Positions 13,147-43,759 of a stretch of DNA of 64,000 nucleotides are shown piece after piece (position 1 is the stretch's first letter; each line of letters opens with the position of its first letter). Below the pieces are notes generated by a model. The model made no database searches. It had not been told where the DNA came from and worked only from the letters and a program-made list of their open reading frames with translations. This DNA is from Eopsaltria australis (lineage: Eukaryota > Chordata > Aves > Passeriformes > Petroicidae). A program made the translations under genes and the position numbers. The stretch lies in NCBI GenBank assembly GCA_034509425.1, contig JAVTVJ010000220.1, positions 3,541,501-3,605,500 on the forward strand, in the 5' to 3' direction.

Positions 13147-16100
13147 CACTTTACTTTTTGCAAGAACCAAGAAATTCAGTTCTGGTGTAAATGTGGGTAT
13201 GTGGTCCCTTTCCTGCCCAGCAGTGTATCAGGAACATGCTCTCAGGGACCATGTGATGGTGGCTAGCAGGTGACAGACCAAGTTAAGACATCTCCATGTG
13301 ACACAGCCAAATGGTGTGACCAGAGGTGCTTCTCAGAGATCTGCTGGACCTGGAATGTAGCAGGGCAATGATAAAACTTATCCTGAGGTGGTGAGAAAAG
13401 GGCTTTGGAAATGGTTGCTCCCAGCTTCTCACCTGTAGTTTGGCCACAGCTCCACGGCAGGTTTTCTACATCCTCAATGCATTTCTGATTACTGAAATGC
13501 CTTGTGGCTATGGAGGGTCTTTATTAGCTCTCAGGAAGAAATCGCCTAAGTACAAAGTGTTGAGAATAAACAGCTGGAAAGCACTGAATTTCCCCTGAAT
13601 TTCTGCCAAGGAGCAGATGCCACCATATGGTTTGCCTGCTCTGGTCTGACCACCACCATCCGTGGGTCTGTGGGTACCAGTGTGTCTCAAAAGAATGGAA
13701 GTGCTCAGGGAGGTGAGTTTGGAGACTCGGTATGGGCTCCATGATGCCCTTCTGGAGAGATACTGCTCTGGCCTGGGGGATTCAGGCATGATCCTTGAAT
13801 GATGTGCAGCCACTGAGACCATGTGAGGACCAGGCCGCTGTAGGTGTAAGAAAATTAAATGAAAAATGATCAGAACTCTACACTGGAATTTCCGTTGAAA
13901 AAAAATTTTAAAAAGCAAACCAATCACCAATCCTATACTTGCTCTTCTGCTTCCCTCATTTTAACAAGTTTCTGTGACAAAAAGGGTCAGAAATTAAATT
14001 AGGAAGCTTCACAGCCATTACAAACATTTGCAGTTCAAAGTTAGCAATTCCACTACAGCAGCCTCCAAATCTCCTCATCCTTTAGGTACTGCTGGATCCT
14101 GCAGTCTCTGGTGTGCTCGGAGTTGAAAATGTGTGTATCATTCTCGTGAGTTTTTATTGTAAGGGAGGGAATCTCACAGGACAAATGTGTAATGTTGTAA
14201 GAGCAACAAGGTTGCATGGAGACAAGAACACAAACGGGGCGGCTCACACTTTGAGAATACAAATTCTTCGGGAAGAACAGCTATCTCACTGTGTTTGGAT
14301 GGAGCTTAATAAAACTGACTGCTCCAAGCAAGGCCTCTACAGGCCTCCAAGCTACAAACAATGAAGAATAATATCACAATTTTATGGTGCTTAGCACGGC
14401 TGAGTTACATCCTGGATGGTCTCCACAGAATCACTGCAAGTGGTGTTGATTTGAGTCAGAGGGGAAGAGCTTTACACCCCCATGGCTGAGGAGACATGAG
14501 CACACCATGCACAGGACCCCAGGGGCCGAGCCGTGTGTGCACTGCTCTCATTTACAGTGTGTATCAGCATACCTTAAACTGGGCTGGTACTTTTACAGTC
14601 ATTCAGCTGGATGAACTACGTATTCTTGACAAAACACAGCCCATTTTTAATAGCTTTATCCACCAGGCAGAGGATATCCCGCACTCCCAGCAGCTCCCTT
14701 GTCCCACAGGGGTGGGGAGCAGGGATCAGCTTCATATACCCACTAAAATAGCTGCCAGTGCTGGTATGCAAGTGCCCTAGTTTAATGCCTAAACATGGTA
14801 TCTTGCTACCCAGGCTGGCAGGGCTGCCAGTTCGTGCTCCAGCCCTGAAGGTGAACTGTGTGTCACTCAGCAGTGGCTCCAGCAGCAGGGAAGGTCAAAC
14901 AGCCCCTCGGTTTGGGCTGTGCTGCTGAACCTCCTGGGTTAGGAGCAGCTAGGCACTGGGGGAGAGAGGAGCACATTAACAAGAGCGTTACTGTCTCTCT
15001 TAGCTGTTAAACCAAGTAAAGTCTCCAGAGACAATTGGGTTTAACCCCCACTGAAGTCAAAAGGGCAATTTTGGGTGAAGGATCAACTCTACAGGGACCT
15101 TGCCCCATTCCTAGGAGGGCAAAACATCACCAGAAACGTTGTAGCTTTAAGTGTCAACCCACATAAGTGGATGCTGACCATGGCAACACTCTGTCTTTCG
15201 GGCAGGGATATAAAATTTTCCCCACCACTTCTGATCACTCCTCGTAGCTGAAACCTTGTAGCAGATTTGCATCTCATGACTATTTAAGCAAATTATTAGC
15301 TGTGAAAGCATCTGGAAAGCTGCACCAACAAAAGTTACAAAGACAACAAAGCTCGGCCAGAGGGATGGAGTCAGTGCAAGGATCCAAAAGGAAGAGCTGG
15401 AAAAGAAGGAAATCATGTTTGTAGGTGCACCAGCTGGAATAATAGCAGCCTTGCTTGTTCTCCTTGCAGCTTTCCTTGCTGCTCCTTATGGACTGAGATT
15501 CAGGAAAGGAACGGTGTGTCTGCCATCAGTGCCCTCTGCATTTGTAATCCTTGCCTGCACTGCACCTGCACCTGTGCCAGCCTTACGCCTTTCCACAGGC
15601 AGGCAGCAATTGAGCTGCAGAGCAGGAAAATAACCTCCCCCCACCATGGCCACATGCCCCTCTGAAGCTACAGGCCAAAAAAATGTTCAAAGCCAGAGAG
15701 GAACCACCCAAAGCTGGTGATCTTCCTGTCCAGCTTTCTGGATTTTATGTTCTGCAGTTTTATCCTTTGTTATACACTGTGGGGCTCTGACAGAATGAAG
15801 CAGGTTCAGATTGCTGAGAGTATTTCCTATGGTCCCTTTGCAGAGCCAGGACAGCTGTGGTGGGTGGCAGGATGGATCCTGCAGAACACACTGAGCAGCT
15901 TTGGCCAGCCCCAAAAAAGCAGGCCACCCTTCCAACAAAAACCCTTACTCAAACTCGTTGTTTTGTTAATTTTAAATGGATTATTTATGAGACAAAATCC
16001 CCACTAAAATCAAGGCTGGAAAAAGCTCAGACAGGTTTCCCAAGCCTCCCTCAGCAGTAATGTCACTGTAATGAAATGATTCCTCTTGCAACCTCAAGCC

Positions 16101-18239
16101 TTGTCAGGAGGGTCAAACAAGCGTTGTTCCAGCCTGAGCTCTGAAATAGATGCTCTGAGCTTCAGGTACCATTTTGGAGCCAGCCCAGTGCTCCCCCGTG
16201 CCTTCAGCCCCCTCCGAGCACCACAGTGCCCATCTTGCTGGCCATCCCTGACCACACCTCTCCCAGAGACCTTCCCGCAGCCCAGCACGGGTCTGTGAAA
16301 CATGAGTTGGTCCTGGTACATTGCCTGGCCTGTATTTCTATGAGCTGAGCCAGCAGGGATTTAAAAGAGCTCTGTAGTGGGTGCTGGAAACCTGATTTGG
16401 GGCACCCTGGCTTCAGGTGACTCCTCCTGCAGAAAGCAGCACTGGTGACACTGAAGTGGTCTCATTTTGTGTCACAGAGCTTCTGCATCCCTTCCCCCAT
16501 GCCAAGTGCTGTGCAAACCCTGGGAATCCTCCCTCTCAGCACTCTGTCATGGTATAATTCCATTATAATTCCTGACATTTGAGAGACTTCTAACAGTGCG
16601 TGCTTTAAATTAGACAAGCAATATCTTGCTCGCTGCTCTCAGATACATTAAAAAGTGCAAAACCTAATTTTCTGACACTCGTTTCTTTGTACTGAATTCC
16701 TTTTAAACCTGTGGCTACCATCCTGTCCCTCTTTCCTCATGTGTGGCTTGTGGGTATTACATAAAAGGTGATACTTCATGTCTGGGGCACACATGAAGTG
16801 CAGTAGATGTGCAGACCGCAGGAAGGTGCCATGCTGAAGCAAACATGCACTGGTGTTTTGTTTTTCACACAGCTGGATGTGGGGACTTAGAGGCAACAAA
16901 TGCAATTTTAGATCAAACAATAGACAAGGACAAAATGTGTTTTGTAAGCAGACAGACAACCTAAGTATAAAGTTGTTTGCAGAATCTGTGTGAATTTTAT
17001 TTATGTTCCCTGGTCTTTGCTCTCCTCTGGGATCTTACATATTTCGCATTATTATCAAATATTTGTAATGATCCCTATAAACAGCCTAATGTTAAAAGCT
17101 ACTCCAAGTGTAACTTGACCCAGAGGAAAGATGCTTATCTGAGCTCCACAATGACAGATTAAAAAAAGATGCTGATGCAGTATGTCTCTTGTAAAATGAG
17201 GGAAATATAAGAAAAATCAAAACTGCATAGATTTTTTTATCATAAAATAAAGCAGGAGTTATCTCTGTTGGCTTTTGCAGTGAAATACCGCTAGCAAAAG
17301 CTACAAATATCCAGCACTTCTGATCCCAAATGCACTAGCCAACCAAGGAAGGAAGGAGTAAATGCTCAGCCAGCCGGTACTGTCAGAATCTATTTCACTG
17401 TTTAGCAATTATTTTTTTTATTACTATGACAACACAGACCATAAGAATTGCTTCTTTAACCCCAGCAAATGATAAGTGCAGATGAATTTTTTTTTTTTAA
17501 CTGAAGTAATGGCTTTTTACTTCTGCCATGTAAGAAAGTGATGGCACTACCAGAGTGTCCTGCCCTGCTCTGCCTCCTCCTGCCCTGCATGGATAGCTCT
17601 GCTGCAGTGTGGCACTCGGGTCATTTTTTTTATATCAGAAGGCATTTGAGAATGGCTCCACACTGGCTCAGCATTTTCTGTCTTAGAAGAAAAAAAAAAA
17701 AAAAAGCAGCAGCATTCTCCTTTTTAAAGTGCTTCCAAATCTTTTACATCTCTTTTCCTTTTCTCTCTTTTCAACCCCCACCTTTTTTTTCCCCCCTTGT
17801 GGTCCTGGAGACCACCCTGTAAGCCTACATGACATCATGAGAGAGAATTAAACGTACTTGAAAGGCCACTTCTGTTTTGGTGGGAACTTCTATGCAATTG
17901 CAAAGTGCCCATTAAAGCACAGGTTGTTTCCTAGAAGCATGTCCAAGCCAGTAGCGTGCAAACCCCTTCAGGGCTTCTAGAAAGCATTCGCTTTTGAAAT
18001 GCTGAAGGAAATTCAGAGATGAAAGGATAAGTCTCCCTGGCTGTGCATTTACAGTCTATTGTCTTCCATGAAGGATAGTATCACTCCTCAGTTGTGTTAT
18101 TGCAGTTAATCCACTTAAATGCTATTGGATTTTCAGATGAGCTGAATTCTTTGCATCTGCTATTAAGAACCTTTGTTTAGATGAGAAAGGGCTGTTATTT
18201 AAATCACAATGAGTTCAGGGAGATGTCAGGGTGCAGCAG
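13147..18239. other. Intergenic DNA upstream of the PDGFA CpG island
   Basis: No coding exon was identified. The last 2 kb (about 16.5-18.2 kb) is AT-rich with A and T runs, and it changes abruptly to very GC-rich DNA at about 18.24 kb. A short palindrome-derived relic lies at 15047-15086. Any PDGFA enhancers here cannot be recognised by eye. Confidence 0.45.
15047..15086. repeat. Possible relic of a palindromic MITE-like repeat
   Basis: 'ccactgaagtcaaaagggca' followed by 'attttgggtgaaggatc' resembles the central 'ccattgaagtcaatgg' type palindrome seen in an interspersed amniote repeat, also found here at 25909, 43671 and 48050. The family assignment is by memory of the phrase and is uncertain. 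Confidence 0.35.
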
Positions 18240-18349
18240 GCACCTTGTGCCAATCCGCGCCGGGGGAACGGGGGCAATTTCTCGCCGGGGCGGCGAGGAG
18301 GGAGGATGCGAAGGGAACGCAAGCTACCCCCGCGGAGCGGCGGGGCCGG

Positions 18350-18520
18350 CTCGGGGCCGGCTGCGGGGTTCGAGACCGGCTGCGGGGGGCCCGGCCCGGC
18401 TGCGGACGGTCGGTGAGGGGCCAGGGCAGTTGCGGGGGTCCAGAGCGGGAGTCCAGGGCAATCGCAGGGGGCCCGGAGCAGTTGCGGGGGGCCGGGGCAG
18501 TTGGAAGGCTGGGTCCGGCT
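18350..18520. repeat. Degenerate G-rich tandem repeat in the CpG island
   Basis: Variants of a unit like 'ggcccggagcagttgcgggg' recur head to tail ('ggctgcgggg', 'ggccagggcagttgcggggg', 'gtccagggcaatcgcagggg', 'ggccggggcagttgg'), with spacing of roughly 20-35 nt. The G runs of 4-6 could form G-quadruplexes. It lies about 0.7-0.85 kb upstream of the proposed start of transcription. Confidence 0.6.
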
Positions 18521-19142
18521 GCGGCGGAGCCCCGGGGCGCGGCGTGCCCGCGGCCGCGGCGGGGAGCCCCGCGCCCGCGCATGCCGCAGCCGGGTGCCGC
18601 AGGGCGGAGGGCTCCGCTGTCCCCCGCCCGCACCGCCCTCCCTGCTCCCCGCTGCCTCTCGTGCAGTTTGGGGGTGCTTTCGTATTCCTTAAGGCTTTGC
18701 GTGTTGTCCTTCGCAATGAAGGCTGCGCTGCAACAGCAACGTTAAAACCCGCACTCCACAACCCTCCGCCGCTCTGCCCCTCCCCTTCTGCAAAAGGCAA
18801 GGCCCCCCCGCAAAAACAGAATAACAACGATAAGAAAGCGCACACACACACGCACACACGATCGCGCCGTGGCCATGGCGATCCGCTCTGCCTTATGTAA
18901 AGGCAGAGCACACGGCCGAGCCCGCCAGGTTACACGGCGGCTGCTGCGCAGCAGCGCCCGCCCCCCCGCCCGGTGCCGCAGAGGGCCGGCGGCGAGGGCT
19001 GCCCCGCTCCCCCCGGCCCCTGCCCGCCGCCGGCTCCTTGTTTTCCCCTCTCAGTGGGCAGAGCCCCTGGCCCTGGAGCAGGCGCCGCAGCTGCCGGCAC
19101 CCCCACGACTTGTTGTTGGTGGGTCTGGTGCCGGGAGTACCC

Positions 19143-19190
19143 GGGAGGAGGGGCGGGGGCGGCGCACGGCGGGGCGGGAGCGGTATATGC
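19143..19190 (+). promoter_or_regulatory. PDGFA: PDGFA core promoter: GC boxes plus TATA-like element
   Basis: Three G-rich blocks (GGGAGGAGGGG at 19143-19153, GGGGG at 19155-19159 and GGGGCGGG at 19171-19178) contain overlapping Sp1/Egr-1-type GGGCGG and GGGGCGGGG sites. They are followed 5 bases later by a TATATG element at 19184. The mammalian PDGFA promoter is known for a nuclease-hypersensitive G-rich element just upstream of the start that binds Sp1, Egr-1 and WT1 and can fold into a G-quadruplex. This block has the same position and composition. Transcription would start about 25-30 nt downstream, near 19213. A second TATA-like run (CATATATATATA, about 19303) lies inside the leader and could support a minor start. 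Confidence 0.75.
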
Positions 19191-19706
19191 TGCTCCTCGC
19201 CGGGGCCACGCTCCAGACCGGCCACCGCTCCGGAGCGAGCCCCGAGCCTCCTCTGCCTGGAGTTGCAGTTCGTCTCCGATCCCCTTGGGATTTAAACCTT
19301 CTTGCATATATATATATTTTTCCCCCTTTCCTCCTCCTCCTGTCTTTTTCTCCCGTGCAAAGTGGAGCAGGAACTGCACCAAGGCAGCCCGCGAGATCCT
19401 GCAATACTGCTCCGATTTATCCCTGCTATTATTCCTAATTAATTATTATTTTTGACCTCGCCCCAGCCGGGGAGGGACGCGGGACCATTCTCGGCAAGAG
19501 AAACATTTCGCTCCGTATCAATAAAGATTTTTGATTTTTCCCCTCTCCGAGGAGGGGCCGGGTGGAGGGCAGGCACGGCGGGGGGGGCCGGCCCTCGGCG
19601 GAGAGCGCAGCCCCGCGGTCCCGGCGCGGAGCGGAGCGGCGGCCGCGGCGGGGGGAGGCGGCCCCAGCGCCGCCCGCGCGAGGGGGGCAGCCGCCCCAGA
19701 CAGGTG

Positions 19707-19760
19707 ATGGGCGTTTCGGCTGCGCTCCGGATCGACTCCTTGGGTTTCACTTTGGTCTGA
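19707..19760 (+). other. uORF 1 in the PDGFA leader (17 codons)
   Basis: The ATG at 19707 has G at -3 and G at +4, a strong context, and the frame closes with TGA at 19758. The peptide resembles no known family. In the leader its likely role, if any, is to divert scanning ribosomes. Confidence 0.55.
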
Positions 19761-19771
19761 TCTAAGCAAAT

Positions 19772-19795
19772 ATGCAGAAGTACCGGCTGGTCTAG
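19772..19795 (+). other. uORF 2 in the PDGFA leader (7 codons)
   Basis: ATG at 19772 with A at -3, encoding MQKYRLV and ending at TAG 19793-19795. It starts 11 nt after the uORF 1 stop, too close for efficient reinitiation, so it would mostly be reached by leaky scanning. Confidence 0.5.
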
Positions 19796-19930
19796 TCCTA
19801 AGAGCCAAGAGGAGCGAGCGAGAGCGGCAGAAGGGAGAGCAGCCACGCACCCGTAGCGAGGGGAACGTACAAACAGCGGCCGCGCCGTCATTAAGCCACC
19901 GCCGCCCCGGGCAGCCCCGACCCACCCTGG

Positions 19931-19984
19931 ATGCGGAGGACCCCCGAGCTACCCCGCTGCCTTTCCCCTGAGGGATGGTACTGA
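19931..19984 (+). other. uORF 3 in the PDGFA leader (17 codons)
   Basis: ATG at 19931 with T at -3, a weak context, ending at TGA 19982-19984. It overlaps the start of uORF 4 in another frame. It is probably bypassed by most ribosomes. Confidence 0.45.
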
Positions 19985-20066
19985 ATTCCTGCGCGGCAGG
20001 AGCCGGCCTGCAGCCCCTCTCCATCAGCGTTGCCTTCCCTCTGTGTCTAAAGTGCACTAGACCGCG

Positions 20067-20070
<4 letters not shown>
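19975..20070 (+). other. uORF 4 overlapping the PDGFA start codon (31 codons)
   Basis: ATG at 19975 has G at -3 and G at +4, a strong context. The frame runs 31 codons and ends at TGA 20068-20070, which overlaps the PDGFA ATG (20067-20069) as ATGA. A ribosome translating it stops exactly on the main start codon. This could either repress PDGFA or allow termination-coupled restart. Its frame is +2 relative to PDGFA. No similarity to a known peptide is apparent. Confidence 0.6.
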
Positions 20071-40761
<20,691 letters not shown>

Positions 40762-42935
40762 AAATAAGCTAGAAAAAAAACTTCTCTCTGGGACATGGAT
40801 GTACATGGTTTGTTACATTCCTGAACCTACTATGTATGGTGCTTATTGACTGTATACTTTATTTGTTCTCCTGTGTGAAAAAAACTGGCTCAAAAGAACA
40901 CTTAATGAGAACAAAGAGACAATGTACATTTGTTTAATGTGACATCAAAGCAAGTATTGTAGCACTCTGTGAAACAATAGGAAGCTTCCCTGTCCAAAAA
41001 AGAAAAAAAAACGAACGAAAGAAAAACAGAAAAGAAAAAAAGACAGTTGAATGAATGGAGGATACCAAAAGTACTCAAAAACATGACAAAAATCTAAGTG
41101 AATAGTGGATTTCTGTCAGAGCAGTCAACGGTGCTTTACGTCAAGAAATGTGCCTGCGTTCTTGATGAAGATGGATGGACACTGGTGGACTTCAGGCACA
41201 AAAAAAGCAGGAATGTATGAAATGATCAAATGCCACGCAAACACTATAGAACAATACATCCTTGCTTGGTGGTGTTTTAAAAGTCTATACAAAAAAACCT
41301 TCTGGGGAGCCTTAAGTGGATTTTTTTTTTTACACCATAAAGTGATTATTAAGTTTTCTTTTTACTCTTTGCCTAGCTTTTTATTATCTCTTGGACTACA
41401 TTTGCCAATAACACATATAAAAGACTGGTATAACAATAAGCAGAACACAAAACATTATGGTATTTCTCCTAGTGGGATGCAAACTAATGAGATGTATTAA
41501 AATAAAAATGGTATACCTATGCATAATTTTCTAGACGTTTCTTGGTTTATGTTCCCCAACCTCCCCCGTAATTTAAAGCATTACATAAAAGAAAAAAAAA
41601 AAGAGAAAAAAAAGAGAGATGTGCGTAAACAAATCATAGGATATCCATGCAAAAATCCTTTTTTTTTTTCTTTAAGACTTTTGCCAGTTGCCTACTAGTG
41701 ATATTGTGTTAGCAATTGTCATTCTTATCAGTATACAGATACTTTTATTTCACATGTTGGAGCTGTGTGAAATGTACAAATTCTTGTATCTGCATTGTAT
41801 AATGTCATGGTGGCATGGGAACTACCTTGCTGCAAATATTTGAACAAAACCTAAAATTCTTTATTTTTGGTAAAATGTTATGCTTTATGTGTATTCAACA
41901 GAAATATGTGTTTTTGTAAAGGTGAAGTTTGTATTTTTATCTAAAAATTAACAGTTTTATATACCTGAGAAAGCCTGCTATGTTTTCTTGAACCAAAAAA
42001 AAAAAAAGAAAAAAAGAAAAAAAAAGCATTTTGTGGTCATATTTTTGTAGTAGAATAGCCCAAATAACATCAAAATCTATTTTAACTATAGCAGGGCAGA
42101 TAAAATACTCTGGCACCAGCTCCTGTATTTTCGAAGTGCCAAAGGATTAAATGTTCAGTTCCCCACAGATTGCGGTGGGAGCCACATGGATAAATCCTTC
42201 TGTACTGCTTTGGAAATTTAGGGCTGTGCCAGATATGACATGGCTACTCACTTGGCCAAAATCACTGCCCCACCCCAGTAGTTTGGATTATGTATCCTTT
42301 GTTTTATTTGGATTATTACATTGGATATGTAAAATGAACTACTGGATTCTTATATTTGTGAAACATCTACAAAGAGATGAAAGAGTTTTCTTAGTTTGGA
42401 ACAACAAAAAAGTTTTTCTTGAGGACAGTGTTTCCACTCAAATAAAAGTATCTTCAAATATGAATGAACTGCAGAACCTTAAACCAACAAAAGAGAGTGA
42501 GATTTTTAACCTTTCCACTTCTCTAAATATAGTTCAAACATTCCCCTCCTGTTCCTGTAGCTATGTCCAAATTCAACCAAACAAAGCAATGTTAGCTAAC
42601 AGGCATTATTGGCTTCAGATGCTAATGCAGAGATAGAGTTAGTCACCGTTCTATTTTGTGATCATTTTCCCAGTGTATTTGTTGAGCACCAAAACTGGAA
42701 ATACATTTAACTAAGATTGTCTGTGCTTGTTTTCCACTAAGTGTACTGTTCACAATGTTATGCACATGAATGTATGTGTCTGCGTTTAAAAAAGTGTATA
42801 AAATGTAATTTATATATTTATGTTTCAGTGGGATGCCAATAATGTTGCTCCGTTCCTTTTTTTTTGTCTAAAAGATATCTAATGAAAGAAAAAACCAAAC
42901 ATATATCCATTAAAATCATGTAGATGAAAAGCATT
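40762..42935 (+). other. PDGFA: PDGFA 3' untranslated region
   Basis: AT-rich sequence of about 2.2 kb after the short-form stop. It has purine-rich A tracts at about 40996-41042, 41588-41618 and 41995-42026, and AU-rich stretches such as TATATATTTATG near 42812. A 7-mer TGGTGCT (40837-40843) would pair with the miR-29 seed and TTGCCAA (41402-41408) with the miR-182/96 seed. Both are seed matches only. Internal AATAAA signals at 41501 and 42441 could give shorter 3' ends. The open frames inside (up to 161 codons) are chance. Confidence 0.75.
42909..42914 (+). terminator. PDGFA: Probable distal polyadenylation signal ATTAAA
   Basis: ATTAAA followed about 20-30 nt later by a plausible cleavage zone (near 42935) and then by a TG-containing stretch ('cactgtgcaggtatg'). 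It was chosen because AT-rich UTR-like sequence ends here. AATAAA at 41501-41506 and 42441-42446 are alternatives, so the end of the transcript is uncertain. Confidence 0.5.
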
Positions 42936-43670
42936 ATGTGACCCACTCAGACACTGTGCAGGTATGAAAGGATGTCGAAGTCACTTAAGTGGAATAGTTT
43001 GCAAAACAGCTCTTGGAAAGAGTCCTGTGGTTGCACTGGCATGAGAAGGTTGTGTTTGGGTTTGTGGGCCAAGTCCTTGGGAGTGACTCCCCTGGGTATC
43101 CTGGAGCTCTGATTTACATCACGAGGGAGTCTGGCCTTGTAGCAAAGTCTTGAAAACAAAGCAAACCGAGAGGTTTTGTTGGTGCCAGCAAGTAAACGTG
43201 TTTTGCCAAATTCAGCACACCAGGAGAGAGTGAAGACTGAATGGGGACTTTTCCAGTAGCCGTTTGTTTGAGACTTGTAGTCTTGAGTTAATTTTGTTAC
43301 AAGGAGTGAAACGCGCACAAGTCTTTGTTGTCAAGCGCAGTGTTCATACAGCACACGGCAGAAAACACAAAAATCTCAGGGCTATGTTCTCAGCTACTAT
43401 AAATTGGCAAATGTTTCTGACTTCAGCTGCCCCCAAGCTAATTCACATCAGATGAGGATGCAGTCCATGGCTGTTAAATTGCGAGGAGCAGTGTCACGAC
43501 ACGGGCATCACTTCCTGTAGTCCAGCTGAGCTGTCACCTGCCAGCCTTGGGAGCGTAGCAGGTTGTGGGATTAGCCCTCCTTCAAAGTGGCAGACACAAC
43601 CAGAGGGAACAGTGGCACCAAAGGTTGTGACACGGGAGTCATTAATTCAAAGTTAAGTTGGACATTTCAG

Positions 43671-43759
43671 GGGCCATATCCTCAGCTGGTGTAAATCACC
43701 ACGACTCCGTTGCGTGCAATGGAGCTGTACCAGCTTACACCACTTGAGGGGCTGGTCCC
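43671..43759. mobile_element. Palindromic MITE-like hairpin element
   Basis: A near-palindrome of about 89 bp. The left arm (GGGCCATATCCTCAGCTGGT, then GTAAATCACC) pairs with the right arm (AGCTTACACCACTTGAGGGG, then CTGGTCCC), and the centre is ACTCCGTTG-CGTG-CAATGGAG. The phrase matches a widespread amniote interspersed repeat typified by 'cctcagctggtgtaaatc' with 'ccattgacttcaatgg'. I believe it is a short non-autonomous hairpin transposon related to archosaur MITE-like repeats, but the family name is uncertain. It has no coding capacity. Confidence 0.7.

Larger units (their letters stand above)
19213..20066 (+). other. PDGFA: PDGFA 5' untranslated region
   Basis: This is the stretch between the inferred start of transcription and the PDGFA ATG, about 850 nt, close to the long GC-rich leader known for mammalian PDGFA. 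It is GC-rich apart from AT-rich patches at 19290-19330 and 19430-19455. Four upstream ATGs open short frames, listed separately. An in-frame stop (TAG, 20058-20060) lies two codons upstream of the main ATG, so the coding sequence cannot extend upstream. The exact 5' end is inferred from the TATA-like element and needs a cap-based read. Confidence 0.65.

Noticed and set aside
18181..18911. Open frames of 239, 178 and 195 codons upstream of the PDGFA promoter
   Set aside because: They overlap on both strands in extreme GC-rich DNA where stops are rare, and consist of low-complexity Gly/Ala/Pro/Arg. No domain or splice context.
19303..19316. CATATATATATA as the main PDGFA TATA box
   Set aside because: The TATATG at 19184 sits directly behind the GC-box cluster and gives a leader length like that of mammals. 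The downstream run is kept only as a possible minor start.
41995..42026. A-rich tract that might mark the poly(A) tail of an inserted processed copy
   Set aside because: It is interrupted by G residues like the other purine tracts in this UTR, and no retrocopy sequence precedes it.
41105..42636. Open frames of 131 and 161 codons downstream of the PDGFA stop
   Set aside because: They lie in the 3' UTR, have AT-driven composition (Lys, Phe, Leu, Ile) and no family resemblance.
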